This document shows positions 29,236-38,902 of a DNA stretch of 64,000 nt, piece after piece. This DNA is from Ensifer sp. USDA 6670 (lineage in GTDB: Bacteria; Pseudomonadota; Alphaproteobacteria; Rhizobiales; Rhizobiaceae): NCBI GenBank assembly GCA_000421085.1, contig ATWE01000006.1, positions 1-64,000 on the forward strand. Direction: 5' to 3'. The position numbers and the translations under genes were made by a program. A model generated the notes under the pieces. The model did not search any database. It was not told the origin of the DNA and saw nothing but the letters and a program-made list of their open reading frames with translations. The number at the start of each line of letters is the position of its first letter. Position 1 is the stretch's first letter.

Positions 29236-30624
29236 TTACGGATCACTCCGGACATGCGCAGCAGTGCGCCGGCGCCATGCCTCGGCATAAGCCGCATGGG
29301 CGTCCGGCATGGCGGCCGGTACCGGCTCGGCCCCCGTCCTGACGCGGGCGCCCGCGACAAGGCAGGCGGCACCGAGGCTCGTTCCCGTGCTGTTGAGCCT
29401 GTTGGCGAGCACCGGCCGGCCGGTGGCGGCCGCAAGCATCCTCAGATAGGCGTCGTTCAAAGCAAACGGCCCCTCGACCAGGATCTCGCCCCTTGCCCCG
29501 ATCAGATCGAGGCAGGTCGCCGTCATCAGTGCAAGATGAAAGGAGACGACCGCGAGCCGTTCGGCGGGAGCGAGCCTGTCTTCGTCCGTCGTCCAATGGG
29601 GGCTCGCAGCCGGAAACGGCCCCGAACCACCCGGCAGCGACGGCAGCAGCATATGCCCTTGTTCGAGGACACGCGCTTCCGCCTCCGGCGAGGCCGTCGG
29701 CGGATCGTCGCCGATCAGCAGGGAATAGGCGCGCCCGCCCATGAAGCGGGCCGAAGGCACGGGATCGCCGAGTGCGTTGACGTTGATGAGCGTGTCGCGC
29801 CGCTCGTCGAGTTTCACAGGCTCGGCGCCGACCGCGAGCATCACGACCCAGGTTCCGGTCGAGGCTACGGAAAATGGCGCCTGGCGCGTAATGAGATGCG
29901 GCAGCAGCGAAGCGTTGGAATCGTGAATGCCGCAGTGGACCGGCGTTTCCGGCGGCAGGCCCGTCTCATCCGCAATCTGCCGAAGCAAGGGACCAAGCAC
30001 GTCGCCCGCCCTTCGCACCGGCGCAAAGAGCTGCCGCCAGCCCTGCTCGTCGACCATCGACGAGAAGGTTGCCGCCTTCGGGTTCCAGAGATCGGTGTGG
30101 CAGCCGAGCGAGGTCAACTCGGTCGTCCTGATTCCCGTCAACCGGTAGGACCAATATTGCGCATAGGTGAGGACCGTCGCGACGCGAGCAAAATGCTCCG
30201 GAAACATGCGCTGCTGCCAGAAGAGCTGAGCGCCGACATTGAGCCCCATCGGCAGGCGCGCCGAACCGGTCTCGGTAAAGGGAGGGCGCGCCTTCTCGTA
30301 TTCCTCCGCGAGCGCATCCGGCCCGGTGAATTCATAATCCAGAACCGGCAAGGCGAGTTCGCCCGCTTCGTCGAGCAGCACGGCGGTCGCACCATGCGTG
30401 GTCACCGAAATCGCATCCACCGGGTGCTCGCGGTGAAGCGCCGCAAGGCTGCCGAGAATGAAACGCCAAAGACGCTCGGTGTCGAAATGCGGGTAAAGCC
30501 CGTCGTTGCTGACACCATTACCGGCCTTGCGTACGGCAATTTCCTCGAAGCGCTCGAGATCGACCAGTGCGACCTTGGCGTTTGTCTTGCCGATGTCGAT
30601 GACGGCGACGGTTTTCATCATCAT
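29236..30624 (-). CDS. rhaK: L-rhamnulokinase RhaK (FGGY kinase)
   Basis: A 462-residue sugar kinase of the FGGY type. The N-terminal phosphate-binding motif is [15 protein letters not shown], followed by [20 protein letters not shown]; the second domain has [12 protein letters not shown] and [15 protein letters not shown]. In rhizobia RhaK phosphorylates rhamnulose and has also been tied to activity of the RhaSTPQ transporter. The start at 30624 overlaps the rhaU stop (ATGA). Two further ATG codons follow in frame; the frame open to 30711 is inside rhaU. Confidence 0.93.
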   Translation of the reverse strand: MMMKTVAVIDIGKTNAKVALVDLERFEEIAVRKAGNGVSNDGLYPHFDTERLWRFILGSLAALHREHPVDAISVTTHGATAVLLDEAGELALPVLDYEFTGPDALAEEYEKARPPFTETGSARLPMGLNVGAQLFWQQRMFPEHFARVATVLTYAQYWSYRLTGIRTTELTSLGCHTDLWNPKAATFSSMVDEQGWRQLFAPVRRAGDVLGPLLRQIADETGLPPETPVHCGIHDSNASLLPHLITRQAPFSVASTGTWVVMLAVGAEPVKLDERRDTLINVNALGDPVPSARFMGGRAYSLLIGDDPPTASPEAEARVLEQGHMLLPSLPGGSGPFPAASPHWTTDEDRLAPAERLAVVSFHLALMTATCLDLIGARGEILVEGPFALNDAYLRMLAAATGRPVLANRLNSTGTSLGAACLVAGARVRTGAEPVPAAMPDAHAAYAEAWRRRTAAHVRSDP

Positions 30625-30944
30625 TTGAGGTGGAAGACGGTTTTGAGCGGCACGGCGACCGGTTCGTTGTCGGCGCGGGTCTCCATGATATCGGCCATAT
30701 GGGCCCACCATTTCCGCATCACCGGGTGCGACGGCAGATCCGCCATCTTGTGGTCGTCCGAGCGCCAGAGGACGCCGAAGAGCAGGCCGTTCTCCTCATC
30801 TAGGTGGATCGAATAATCGGAGACACCGGCGTCCTTCAGGAGCGTGACCAACTCCGGCCAGATCGCGTCGTGACGCGCCTGGTATTCGGCGGCTTTGCCG
30901 GGATGGAGCCGCATGCGGAAGGCGTATTTTTCCATGACTTGCAT
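30621..30944 (-). CDS. rhaU: L-rhamnose mutarotase RhaU
   Basis: A 107-residue protein of the rhamnose mutarotase family, interconverting alpha and beta anomers of L-rhamnose. Features are [50 protein letters not shown], and the conserved tryptophan pair in [16 protein letters not shown]. The true start may be the internal ATG at 30935 (MEKYAFRM). It lies 1 bp after rhaQ and overlaps rhaK by 4 bp. Confidence 0.94.
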   Translation of the reverse strand: MQVMEKYAFRMRLHPGKAAEYQARHDAIWPELVTLLKDAGVSDYSIHLDEENGLLFGVLWRSDDHKMADLPSHPVMRKWWAHMADIMETRADNEPVAVPLKTVFHLK

Positions 30945-30945
30945 C

Positions 30946-31950
30946 TCAATGAACGGGACGGCGGCGGGCGCGCTGCCAGAGAATCGGCAGCGCGATCACC
31001 GAAATCAGGAGCAGGCCGATGAAGATCGACATGACGATGCCGGGCACGTTCAGGAGGCCGAAGCCGAAGGTGACCATGCCCATGATCAGCGCCGCCAGCA
31101 CGACGCCGGGTATCGTGCCGGAGCCGCCGAGAATGCTGACGCCGCCGAGCACCACCATGGTCACGACCTCGAGCTCCCAGCCGAGCGCGATCGAGGGCCG
31201 TGTGGAGCCGAGCCGCGAGGTGAGGCAGACGGAGGCGAGCCCGGCCATAAGGCCGGTCAGCAGGAAGAGCGTGAACTTGACCCGCCCGACCCGCACACCG
31301 GAAAAGAGTGCAGCCGTCTGGTTGTTGCCGATGGCATAGACGGCACGGCCGAAATTCGTCCGGTGCAGCAGGACACCGTAAATGACGGCGAGCACGGCGA
31401 AGAGCGTGAACTCGAAGGAGAAAACCCACCAAACATAGCCCTGGCCGAACCAGGCGAAGCTCTCGGGATAGCCGGTAAAGGCCTGGTCACCGAGCACGAT
31501 GAAAGACAGGCCGCGAAACAGGCTCATGGTGCCGATCGTCACCACGATCGACGGCAGGCCGAGGCCCGTGATCAGGAGCCCGTTGACGAGACCGCAGAGG
31601 AGACCGACGCCGAGGCCGATCGTGACGAGCGCGGGCGTGTCGAAACCAAGTTGCACGGCATAGCCCATGGCGGTCGAGGCAAGGGCGATGATGGAAGCGA
31701 CCGAAAGGTCGATCTCGCCGGAGATGATCACCAGCGCCATGGCGAAGGCGATCATCGCCTTTTCGGTGAAGTTGAACGTGGCGTCGGAGAGGTTCCACGG
31801 ATCAAGGAAATAGGGCGACGCCAGCGAATTGCCGAGGAAGATCACGGCGGCGACCACGAAGAGCAGCGCTTCCCAGCTCTTCAGAAGGCGAGCGCCGCCT
31901 CCTTGCAGGCGATCGGGAATGTTGCGGGGAGAAATTTGCGCGTCCGTCAT
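30946..31950 (-). CDS. rhaQ: rhamnose ABC transporter permease RhaQ
   Basis: A 334-residue inner-membrane permease of the ribose/xylose type with about ten hydrophobic segments. The signature region is [20 protein letters not shown], with [29 protein letters not shown] and [20 protein letters not shown]. The start at 31950 ([10 protein letters not shown]) shares one base with the rhaP stop. It forms the membrane channel with RhaP. P and Q symbols follow the gene order known from R. leguminosarum. Confidence 0.92.
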   Translation of the reverse strand: MTDAQISPRNIPDRLQGGGARLLKSWEALLFVVAAVIFLGNSLASPYFLDPWNLSDATFNFTEKAMIAFAMALVIISGEIDLSVASIIALASTAMGYAVQLGFDTPALVTIGLGVGLLCGLVNGLLITGLGLPSIVVTIGTMSLFRGLSFIVLGDQAFTGYPESFAWFGQGYVWWVFSFEFTLFAVLAVIYGVLLHRTNFGRAVYAIGNNQTAALFSGVRVGRVKFTLFLLTGLMAGLASVCLTSRLGSTRPSIALGWELEVVTMVVLGGVSILGGSGTIPGVVLAALIMGMVTFGFGLLNVPGIVMSIFIGLLLISVIALPILWQRARRRPVH

Positions 31951-32930
31951 CAGACCGCCTCCGCTTTCTTGAGAATGACCCTGCCCTTGCGCCGCTCGGC
32001 GCGTGCGTTGACGGCGACCGCTATGATGATGACCGTCCCGGATATCGCCAGTTGCGCGAAGGGCGAGATATTGATGACCGGCAGCGCGTTCTTGATCACG
32101 CCGAGGAAGAGCGCTCCGAGGACCGCGCCCGCCACCGAGCCGATGCCGCCGGCAATTGAAATGCCGCCGATGACGCAGGCCGCGATAATGTCGAGCTCGA
32201 AGCCGGCCGCGATGTCCACATAGGCGACCGCATAGCGCGATACCCAGAGGTAGCCCGACAGACCCGCAAGCGCACCCGAGAGACAATAGGCGAAGAAACG
32301 CGTGCGGCCGACATCGATGCCGGTATAGACGGCTGCGTGCGGATTGCCGCCGACGGCATAGAAGGCGCGTCCGAGCGGCGTGCGACCCATGACCAGGAAC
32401 ATCAGCACGACCATGACGAGCGAGAGCCAGGAAAGCACCGGCATGCCGGCCACATCCAGCCGCGGCAGCGCCTTGAAGGCGTCGCTCATCTCATGAGCAT
32501 TGATCCACTTGCCGTTCGTCAGCACGAAGATCAGGCCGCGATAGATCGTCAGCGTCCCGAGCGTGACGACGATCGGGGGAATATTGAGCTTCCAGACCAG
32601 CGTGCCGTTGATCGCCCCGAGGAAGCCGCCCAGCGCCATGACGGCAACAAGGATGAGCGGTATCGGCAAGCCGGGAAAGGCGTTGTTCAACATGGCCGCG
32701 ACCATGCCGCAGAGCGCGAGGTTGGCCGCCATCGACAAATCGATGCAGCGGGTAAGAATGACGGCCATCTGCCCCAGCGCCAGGATGACGAGGATAGAGG
32801 TGTCGCTGTAGACGCGCGCGAGATTGGACGGAGCCACGAAAGCCGGAAAGCGCAAGGCGATCATTGCAAGCAGCACTGCAATCGCGACGACGAGCAGGAT
32901 TTCTCGGTTCTTGAGGAGCCTGGCCATCAT
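31950..32930 (-). CDS. rhaP: rhamnose ABC transporter permease RhaP
   Basis: A 326-residue permease paralogous to RhaQ, starting MMARLLKNREILLVVAIAVL. It has the family region ALGQMAVILTRCIDLSMAAN, VTLGTLTIYRGL, AFYAVGGNPHAAVYTGIDV and ACVIGGISIAGGIGSVAGAV. Its start overlaps the rhaT stop by 4 bp. A frame open to 33215 lies inside rhaT and is not coding. Confidence 0.92.
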   Translation of the reverse strand: MMARLLKNREILLVVAIAVLLAMIALRFPAFVAPSNLARVYSDTSILVILALGQMAVILTRCIDLSMAANLALCGMVAAMLNNAFPGLPIPLILVAVMALGGFLGAINGTLVWKLNIPPIVVTLGTLTIYRGLIFVLTNGKWINAHEMSDAFKALPRLDVAGMPVLSWLSLVMVVLMFLVMGRTPLGRAFYAVGGNPHAAVYTGIDVGRTRFFAYCLSGALAGLSGYLWVSRYAVAYVDIAAGFELDIIAACVIGGISIAGGIGSVAGAVLGALFLGVIKNALPVINISPFAQLAISGTVIIIAVAVNARAERRKGRVILKKAEAV

Positions 32931-34438
32931 GCGGCCCTCCCATCGGCTTGCGTTTCGATTCCTGCGGCGGCGCGCACCAGCTTCTCGGCGGTCAGTTCCG
33001 ACCGCTCGTATCGTCCGACGACGCGCCCCTCGCGCATGACGATCACGCGATCCGACATCCCCATGATCTCGGGAATTTCCGAGGACACCATGATGACGCT
33101 CAAGCCTTGCGCCGCAAGCTCGCTCATGAAGGCATGAACGGCGGCCTTGGAGCCGATGTCGATGCCCTTGGTCGGCTCGTCGAGGATGATGACCTTCGGC
33201 CGGGTCGCGAGCCACTTGGCGATGACCACCTTCTGCTGGTTGCCGCCGGAAAGCGTGCCGACGTCCTGGTCGAGCGAGGCGGCCCGCAGATCGAGACGGG
33301 AGGTGTATTCGCGCGCCAGCGCGAATTCCTCGGCAAGCCGCAGGAAGCCCGAGCGCGAGGTGTGTGAAAGCGAGGGCAGCGTGACATTCTGGAAGATCGG
33401 CATGCCGATGATCGCCCCCTGCCGTCCGCGCTCTTCCGGCACATAGACGATGCCGGCACGGATCGCCTCCGCCGGGCTGCGGATGACCAGCACTTCGCCA
33501 TCGAGCTTCACGGCACCGGCGGTCGGCCGGGTGATGCCGATCAGCGACTGCATGAATTCCGAACGCCCGGCGCCGACAAGGCCATAGAAACCAAGAATTT
33601 CGCCGCGCCTGAGCTCGAAGTTGATGTCCTCGAATTCGGTCGGGTGGCGATAACCGGAAACGGTAAGCACCGGCTGACCGATCGTCACCTCTTTCTTCGG
33701 ATAGACGGAGCCGACGGCGCGGCCGACCATCATGCGGACGAGATCGTCCTGGCTGACGTCGCCGATCAGCCCTTCGCCGATCATCGCTCCGTCGCGAAAG
33801 ACGGTGTAGCGGTCGGCGATGCGGAATATCTCATCGAATTTGTGGCTGATGAACAGGATGGCCTTGCCGTCGGCCTTGAGCCGTTCGATCAACTCGTAGA
33901 GCTCGTGAATTTCCTTGTGCGATAGAGCGGCCGTCGGCTCGTCCATGATGACGACGCGCGCATCGACCGAGAGCGCCCGGGCGATTGCGACCAGATGCTT
34001 CTTGGCGATGCCGAGATCCCGCAGCCGGATCGTCGGGTCGAAATCGGCGCCCGCTCGGCGCAACAGGGCCTGGGCGTCGGAATTGAGCTTCTTCCAGTCG
34101 ATGAGGCCGAAGCGGTTGCGCGGGGCGTGGCCGAGAAAGATGTTTTCCGCGACGGAGAGCTCGTCGAAGAGCACCGTCTCCTGATGGATCGCCGTGACCC
34201 CGGCACGGGACGCCGCAAGCGCGGTCGGAAAGGTGGTCTCCGCGTCGCCGAGCCGGATGCTGCCTGCATCAGGCTGATAGATGCCGGTCAGGATCTTGAC
34301 GAGCGTCGACTTGCCGGCGCCGTTCTCACCGACGAGCGCCGTCACCGAGCCGGGATAGAGAGCGAGCGAGACATCGGAAAGAGCGCGCACGCCCGGAAAG
34401 GACTTCGAAATGCCTTCAAGCGCGATGGCGGGCTTCAT
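32927..34438 (-). CDS. rhaT: rhamnose ABC transporter ATP-binding protein RhaT
   Basis: A 503-residue double-domain sugar ABC ATPase. Domain 1 has Walker A GENGAGKST and Walker B VVIMDEPTAAL. Domain 2 has a degenerate Walker A (GLVGAGRSEFM), the signature LSGGNQQKVVIAKWL and Walker B VIILDEPTKGI, as is normal for this family. The ATG at 34438 (MKPAIALEGI) was chosen; the open frame beyond it runs into the repeat region. It is separated from rhaS by 235 bp holding a RIME-like element. Confidence 0.94.
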   Translation of the reverse strand: MKPAIALEGISKSFPGVRALSDVSLALYPGSVTALVGENGAGKSTLVKILTGIYQPDAGSIRLGDAETTFPTALAASRAGVTAIHQETVLFDELSVAENIFLGHAPRNRFGLIDWKKLNSDAQALLRRAGADFDPTIRLRDLGIAKKHLVAIARALSVDARVVIMDEPTAALSHKEIHELYELIERLKADGKAILFISHKFDEIFRIADRYTVFRDGAMIGEGLIGDVSQDDLVRMMVGRAVGSVYPKKEVTIGQPVLTVSGYRHPTEFEDINFELRRGEILGFYGLVGAGRSEFMQSLIGITRPTAGAVKLDGEVLVIRSPAEAIRAGIVYVPEERGRQGAIIGMPIFQNVTLPSLSHTSRSGFLRLAEEFALAREYTSRLDLRAASLDQDVGTLSGGNQQKVVIAKWLATRPKVIILDEPTKGIDIGSKAAVHAFMSELAAQGLSVIMVSSEIPEIMGMSDRVIVMREGRVVGRYERSELTAEKLVRAAAGIETQADGRAA

Positions 34439-34533
34439 CCGCGATGTGGTTGTGTCCTGCAACAAGAGTGGGTCCACCAGTTCAGTCGTTTCAATTGGGT
34501 GGCGGCCAAGCCCTCGATCACATGAGGCTGCCC

Positions 34534-34664
34534 CCCTCGGGTTTAAGCCGAGGGCTCCCCTCTCACCGCAGGCGGGGAGAGGGGACGAAGGCGGCGCCGC
34601 TTGTGTCCTTCTCCCCGTGAAACGGGGAGAAGGTGGCCGGCAGGCCGGATGAGGGGCAAACGCC
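34534..34664. repeat. RIME-type repeat between rhaS and rhaT
   Basis: Three consecutive palindromes: CCCTCGG...CCGAGGG (34534-34554), CTCCCCTCTC paired with GAGAGGGG (about 34555-34583), and CCTTCTCCCCGT / ACGGGGAGAAGG (34607-34633), followed by TGGCCGGCAGGCCGGATGAG. The last part matches the rhizobial RIME sequence as I know it. It separates the binding-protein gene rhaS from rhaT and could attenuate or process the transcript. Confidence 0.75.
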
Positions 34665-34673
34665 CCAGCGCGA

Positions 34674-35663
34674 TCAGAAGATCTTCGCGAATTCCTCGAC
34701 GTTCGAGGCATCATAGACGAACGGGTCGGCCATGGCGCCTTCGTTGTTCTCGTCGAGCTTGACCGTGCCCATGCGGCCCATCTTGAGTTCCGCGCCGGGC
34801 TTGGCTTCGGCACCGTTGATGAGGTCATAGGCGATCATCGTTGCCGAGTAGCCGAGGTCGATCGGGTTCCAGATGGCGAAGGACTTCGAGGCGCCGGATT
34901 TCACGTGTCCTGCCATCTCGGAGGGAAGGCCGAGGCCGGTGACATTGATCTGGCCGATCTTGCCAGCGTCGGTCACGGCCTGCGCCGCGGCGACGATGCC
35001 GACGGAGGTCGGGGCGATGATGGCCTTCAGGTTCGGATGGGACTGGATGAGGCCTTGCGTCTCGCGATAGGATTTGTCGGCCAGATCGTCTCCATAGACG
35101 GTGGCGACCACATTGATGCCCTTGTAGTTGCCCTGGACCTTCTTCATTTCGGCGATCCACGTGTTCTGGTTAGTCGCCGTTGCGGAGGCCGAGAGCACTG
35201 CGACGTCGCCGCCTTCGGGCAGATTGTCGGCGGCGAGCTTGATGATCATGTTGCCGATCAGCGGGCTCGAGGACGGGTTGAGATGCATCAACCGGCCTTC
35301 CTTGGCCACACCCGAATCCCAGGAAATGACCTTGATACCGCGGTCCATCGCCTTCTTCAGCGCCGGAACGAGCGCGTCCGTGTCGTTTGCCGAAACCGCG
35401 ATCGCATCGACTTTCTGGGCGATCAGCGAGTTGATCACCTCGATCTGCCCCTCGGCCGTCGTCGAAGTCGGGCCGGTATAGATGATCTCGACATCGCCGA
35501 GTTCCTTGGCCGCTTCCTGAGCGCCCTTGTTGGCGGCTTCGAAGAAGCCGATCCCCAGTGCCTTGACGACGAGCGCGATCTTCTTGTTTTCCGCGTGAGC
35601 GGCATTGGCCATCAGCGCCACGGCGACGGCGGCCGTCACCATCAATGATTTCAGGACTTTCAT
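34674..35663 (-). CDS. rhaS: rhamnose ABC transporter substrate-binding protein RhaS
   Basis: A 329-residue periplasmic sugar-binding protein with a Sec signal (MKVLKSLMVTAAVAVALMANAAHA) and the type I periplasmic-binding fold: IALVVKALGIGFFEAANKGA, IEVINSLIAQKVDAIAVSAN, VISWDSGVAKEGR and LKAIIAPTSVGIVAAAQAV. The start at 35663 has a strong ribosome-binding site (GGGAGGAG) about 8 bp upstream. It is the first transporter gene downstream of rhaR. Confidence 0.95.
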   Translation of the reverse strand: MKVLKSLMVTAAVAVALMANAAHAENKKIALVVKALGIGFFEAANKGAQEAAKELGDVEIIYTGPTSTTAEGQIEVINSLIAQKVDAIAVSANDTDALVPALKKAMDRGIKVISWDSGVAKEGRLMHLNPSSSPLIGNMIIKLAADNLPEGGDVAVLSASATATNQNTWIAEMKKVQGNYKGINVVATVYGDDLADKSYRETQGLIQSHPNLKAIIAPTSVGIVAAAQAVTDAGKIGQINVTGLGLPSEMAGHVKSGASKSFAIWNPIDLGYSATMIAYDLINGAEAKPGAELKMGRMGTVKLDENNEGAMADPFVYDASNVEEFAKIF

Positions 35664-35767
35664 CGTTTTTTCTCCTCCCATGGGCCCGCATCCGGAGTGG
35701 TTGCGTCTTCCTGCCCGAACAATCATTTCCCGATCTTCACCCGGAAGCTCGGGACATCAGCTCCTCT

Positions 35768-35784
35768 CCGCATGCTTCATGCGG
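35768..35784 (-). terminator. small hairpin at the end of rhaR
   Basis: A perfect 7-bp stem (CCGCATG at 35768-35774 and CATGCGG at 35778-35784, loop CTT) spans the rhaR stop. It may separate rhaR from rhaS transcription. No T run follows. Confidence 0.3.
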
Positions 35785-36589
35785 ATGTCGAAGCCTTTTC
35801 GGCGTCGGCCTTGGCGCTCTGAGCGGCGACGATCAGGCTGACGCCGGCATTTTCAAGCATCGAGGCATGTCTGTCCTCGATACCCGAATCGGTAATGACG
35901 GTGGCGATGCGCTTGAGGCCGCACAGGATGAGGCTCGAGCGCCTGTGAAATTTCGAGGAGTCGACGAGCACGACGAGATCGTCCGCCTGGTCGATCAGCT
36001 TCTGCTCGGCCTGGATCAGCAGCGGATCGGCCTCCATCAGCCCGAGCGGCCCCAGCCCCTGCGCCCCCATGAACATGCGCCGCGCATAGAAGTTGCGCGT
36101 CACGTCGTTCTCGAAGGGGCTCAATATGATGTTCTGCTCGCGATAGATCGTCCCGCCCGACAGCATGACGGTGTTCTTGGAGTGCTTGAGCAGGTGTTCG
36201 GCGATCGGGAAGGAATTGGTGAAGACCTGCATCCGGCGATTGGCGAGGAAATGCACCATCTGAAAGGTCGTGGTGCCGCCATTGATGATGATCGGTTCGC
36301 CGTCCTGACAGAGCGCCACCGCTTCCCGGGCGATCGCCTGCTTCTCCCGCGCATGCAGACCTTCATTCACCCGGAAGGGACGGCCGGCAAGGCCCACGAA
36401 CTGCGGAGGGTTGATCGCTTCGGCACCGCCCCTGACGCGGCGCAGCCGCTTTTGCACATGCAGAGCCGCGATGTCGCGGCGGATCGTCGCCTCCGAGCTG
36501 CCGGTGAGATCTACGAGTTCCGGCACGGTTGCGACCGGCTTTTCCTGCACCGCTGACAGGATGATCCTGTGTCTTTCTTTCTCGTGCAT
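35777..36589 (-). CDS. rhaR: DeoR-family regulator RhaR of the rhamnose locus
   Basis: A 270-residue DeoR-type regulator. The N-terminal HTH is at about residues 5-60 (HRIILSAVQEKPVATVPELV, SSEATIRRDIAAL), and the sugar-phosphate-binding domain carries the IIINGGTTTFQM, MLSGGTIYREQNI and FMGAQGLGPLGLMEADPL patterns. The ATG at 36589 (MHEKERHRI) has a GGAGGAGCGC ribosome-binding stretch directly before it, so it is preferred over 36619. It is divergent from rhaD and likely controls both directions. Confidence 0.92.
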   Translation of the reverse strand: MHEKERHRIILSAVQEKPVATVPELVDLTGSSEATIRRDIAALHVQKRLRRVRGGAEAINPPQFVGLAGRPFRVNEGLHAREKQAIAREAVALCQDGEPIIINGGTTTFQMVHFLANRRMQVFTNSFPIAEHLLKHSKNTVMLSGGTIYREQNIILSPFENDVTRNFYARRMFMGAQGLGPLGLMEADPLLIQAEQKLIDQADDLVVLVDSSKFHRRSSLILCGLKRIATVITDSGIEDRHASMLENAGVSLIVAAQSAKADAEKASTSA

Positions 36590-36639
36590 GCGCTCCTCCG
36601 ATGCTCCGCATGCTTCCATCCCTTCCGAGCATTGTCAAT

Positions 36640-36728
36640 CACAATCAATCATGTTTTTTCATTGTGCGGCGCATCATGAAAGTTTTTGATCGTTTTTGAT
36701 TGACATCAGCGTAATCACCGTGTGATCT
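36640..36728. promoter_or_regulatory. rhaR-rhaD divergent promoter and operator region
   Basis: This AT-rich stretch lies between the divergent starts of rhaR and rhaD. It holds repeated TCAATCA/TGATTG elements (CAATCACAATCAATCATG near 36637-36654, then TTTTTGATCGTTTTTGATTG in 36683-36702), which are plausible DeoR-type operators. A TTGACA box lies at 36700-36705, with a weak TGATCT 17 bp later, oriented to rhaD. Assignments are by inspection only. Confidence 0.45.
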
Positions 36729-36792
36729 GATGCCAATCATATCGCCGCGGTTCATGTTGCGGCAGCCAGATCAGCGGGAGGAGTTCGACATG

Positions 36793-38889
36793 CTCGACAA
36801 GCACCAGGGCGCGCGCCTTGCCAACCTTTGGGACGAGGGCAAGGCGGCAGGAATGACCGAGCCGGAAAAGCTCCTCTACCGCTCCAACCTCCTCGGATCG
36901 GACAAGCGGATCACCAATTACGGTGGCGGCAATACCTCCGCCAAGGTCATGGAAAAGGATCCTTTGACCGGCGAAATGGTCGAGGTCCTCTGGGTCAAGG
37001 GCTCCGGCGGCGACGTCGGCACGATCAAGATGGACGGCTTCTCCACCCTCTATATGGACAAGCTCCGCGCGCTGAAGGGCATTTATCGCGGCGTCGAATT
37101 CGAAGACGAGATGGTCGGCTACTTGCCGCATTGCACTTTCAACCTCAATCCCCGCGCCGCCTCGATCGACACGCCGCTGCACGCCTATGTTCCGAAGCCG
37201 CATGTCGACCACATGCATCCGGATGCGATCATCGCCATCGCCGCCTCGAAGAACAGCAGGGAGCTGACGAGCAAGATCTTCGGCGACGAGATCGGCTGGC
37301 TGCCGTGGAAGCGGCCTGGCTATGAACTCGGCCTCTGGCTTGAAAAGTTCTGCCACGAGAACCCGGATGCGCGCGGTGTCGTGCTCGAAAGCCACGGCCT
37401 CTTCACCTGGGGCGACACGGCGAAGGAGGCTTACGAGACGACGATCGAGATCATCAACCGCGCCATCGGCTGGTTCGAGACCGAGAACACAGGTCCCGCC
37501 TTCGGCGGTCAGTCTAAACCGGTGCTCGCCGCCGCCGATCGCGCCGCTATCGCCAGGAAGCTGATGCCGGTGATCCGCGGCCTCATCAGCGCCGGGGAAA
37601 GCAAGGTCGGTCATTTCGACGACAGTCAGGCGGTGCTCGATTTCGTGACCTCGACCAGCCTAGAGCCGCTGGCGGCGCTCGGCACGAGCTGCCCCGACCA
37701 CTTCCTGCGCACCAAGATCCGGCCGCTGGTCGTCGATTTCGACCCGGCGCAGCCGGATGTCGGCAAGACCGTTGCGGGCCTGCCCGAGGCGATTGCCAGC
37801 TATCGCGCCGACTACGCGGCCTATTACGAGCGCTGCAAGCGCGCCGACAGCCCGGCCATGCGCGATCCGAACGCGGTGGTCTATCTGGTGCCCGGCGTCG
37901 GCATGATCACCTTCGCCAAGGACAAGGCGACGGCGCGCATCTCTGCAGAGTTCTACGTCAATGCGATCAACGTGATGCGCGGTGCGTCCGGCGTGTCTAC
38001 CTATGTCGGACTGCCGGAGCAGGAAGCTTTCGATATCGAATACTGGCTGCTCGAAGAAGCCAAGCTGCAGCGCATGCCTAAGCCGAAAAGCCTTGCCGGT
38101 CGCATCGCGCTCGTCACCGGCGGCGCCGGCGGCATCGGCAAGGCGACAGCCAACCGGCTGATGCAGGAGGGCGCCTGCGTGGTGCTTGCCGATATCGACG
38201 AGACGGCGCTCGAAGCGGCTCAGACCGAGCTTTCCACTCGCTACGGCAAGGACTTCGTCCGCTCCGTCAACATGAACGTCACGAGCGAGGCGGCCGTCGA
38301 ATCGGGCTTCGGCGACGCGCTGCTTGCCTTCGGCGGCCTCGATATTCTCGTTTCCAATGCCGGTCTCGCCACCTCCGCGGCGGTGGAGGACACGACGCTG
38401 GCGCTCTGGAACAAGAATATGGACATTCTCGCGACCGGCTATTTCCTGGTCTCGCGCGAGGCTTTCCGCATCTTCCGCAACCAGAAGGCCGGCGGCAATG
38501 TCGTTTTCGTCGCCTCCAAGAACGGGCTTGCGGCCTCGCCCGGGGCGTCGGCCTATTGCACGGCCAAGGCGGCCGAGATCCATCTTGCCCGCTGCCTGGC
38601 GCTCGAGGGGGCGTCGGCGCAGATCCGCGTCAACGTGGTCAATCCCGATGCGGTTCTGCGTGGCTCCAAGATCTGGACCGGCGAATGGAAGGAGCAGCGC
38701 GCAGCTGCCTACAATATGGATGTCGACGCGCTGGAGGCGCATTACCGCGAACGCTCGATGCTTAAGCTCAGCGTCTTCCCGGAAGACATTGCCGAGGCGA
38801 TCTACTTCCTGGCTTCCGACATGTCGGCGAAATCCACCGGCAACATCGTCAATGTCGACGCGGGCAATGCCCAGTCCTTCACCCGCTGA
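36793..38889 (+). CDS. rhaD: bifunctional rhamnulose-1-phosphate aldolase / dehydrogenase RhaD
   Basis: A 698-residue fusion. Residues 1 to about 400 are a class II (zinc) aldolase domain with HVDHMHPDAIIAIA and VLESHGLFTWG. Residues about 435-698 are a short-chain dehydrogenase with the nucleotide motif TGGAGGIGKAT, VSNAG and the catalytic Tyr/Lys in SAYCTAK. It would cleave rhamnulose-1-phosphate to dihydroxyacetone phosphate and lactaldehyde and oxidise the latter. The ATG at 36793 follows GGGAGGAG; 36730 is a less likely upstream start. Confidence 0.94.
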   Translation, partial: LDKHQGARLANLWDEGKAAGMTEPEKLLYRSNLLGSDKRITNYGGGNTSAKVMEKDPLTGEMVEVLWVKGSGGDVGTIKMDGFSTLYMDKLRALKGIYRGVEFEDEMVGYLPHCTFNLNPRAASIDTPLHAYVPKPHVDHMHPDAIIAIAASKNSRELTSKIFGDEIGWLPWKRPGYELGLWLEKFCHENPDARGVVLESHGLFTWGDTAKEAYETTIEIINRAIGWFETENTGPAFGGQSKPVLAAADRAAIARKLMPVIRGLISAGESKVGHFDDSQAVLDFVTSTSLEPLAALGTSCPDHFLRTKIRPLVVDFDPAQPDVGKTVAGLPEAIASYRADYAAYYERCKRADSPAMRDPNAVVYLVPGVGMITFAKDKATARISAEFYVNAINVMRGASGVSTYVGLPEQEAFDIEYWLLEEAKLQRMPKPKSLAGRIALVTGGAGGIGKATANRLMQEGACVVLADIDETALEAAQTELSTRYGKDFVRSVNMNVTSEAAVESGFGDALLAFGGLDILVSNAGLATSAAVEDTTLALWNKNMDILATGYFLVSREAFRIFRNQKAGGNVVFVASKNGLAASPGASAYCTAKAAEIHLARCLALEGASAQIRVNVVNPDAVLRGSKIWTGEWKEQRAAAYNMDVDALEAHYRERSMLKLSVFPEDIAEAIYFLASDMSAKSTGNIVNVDAGNAQSFTR

Positions 38890-38902
38890 TAGGGAGGCTC
38901 TG

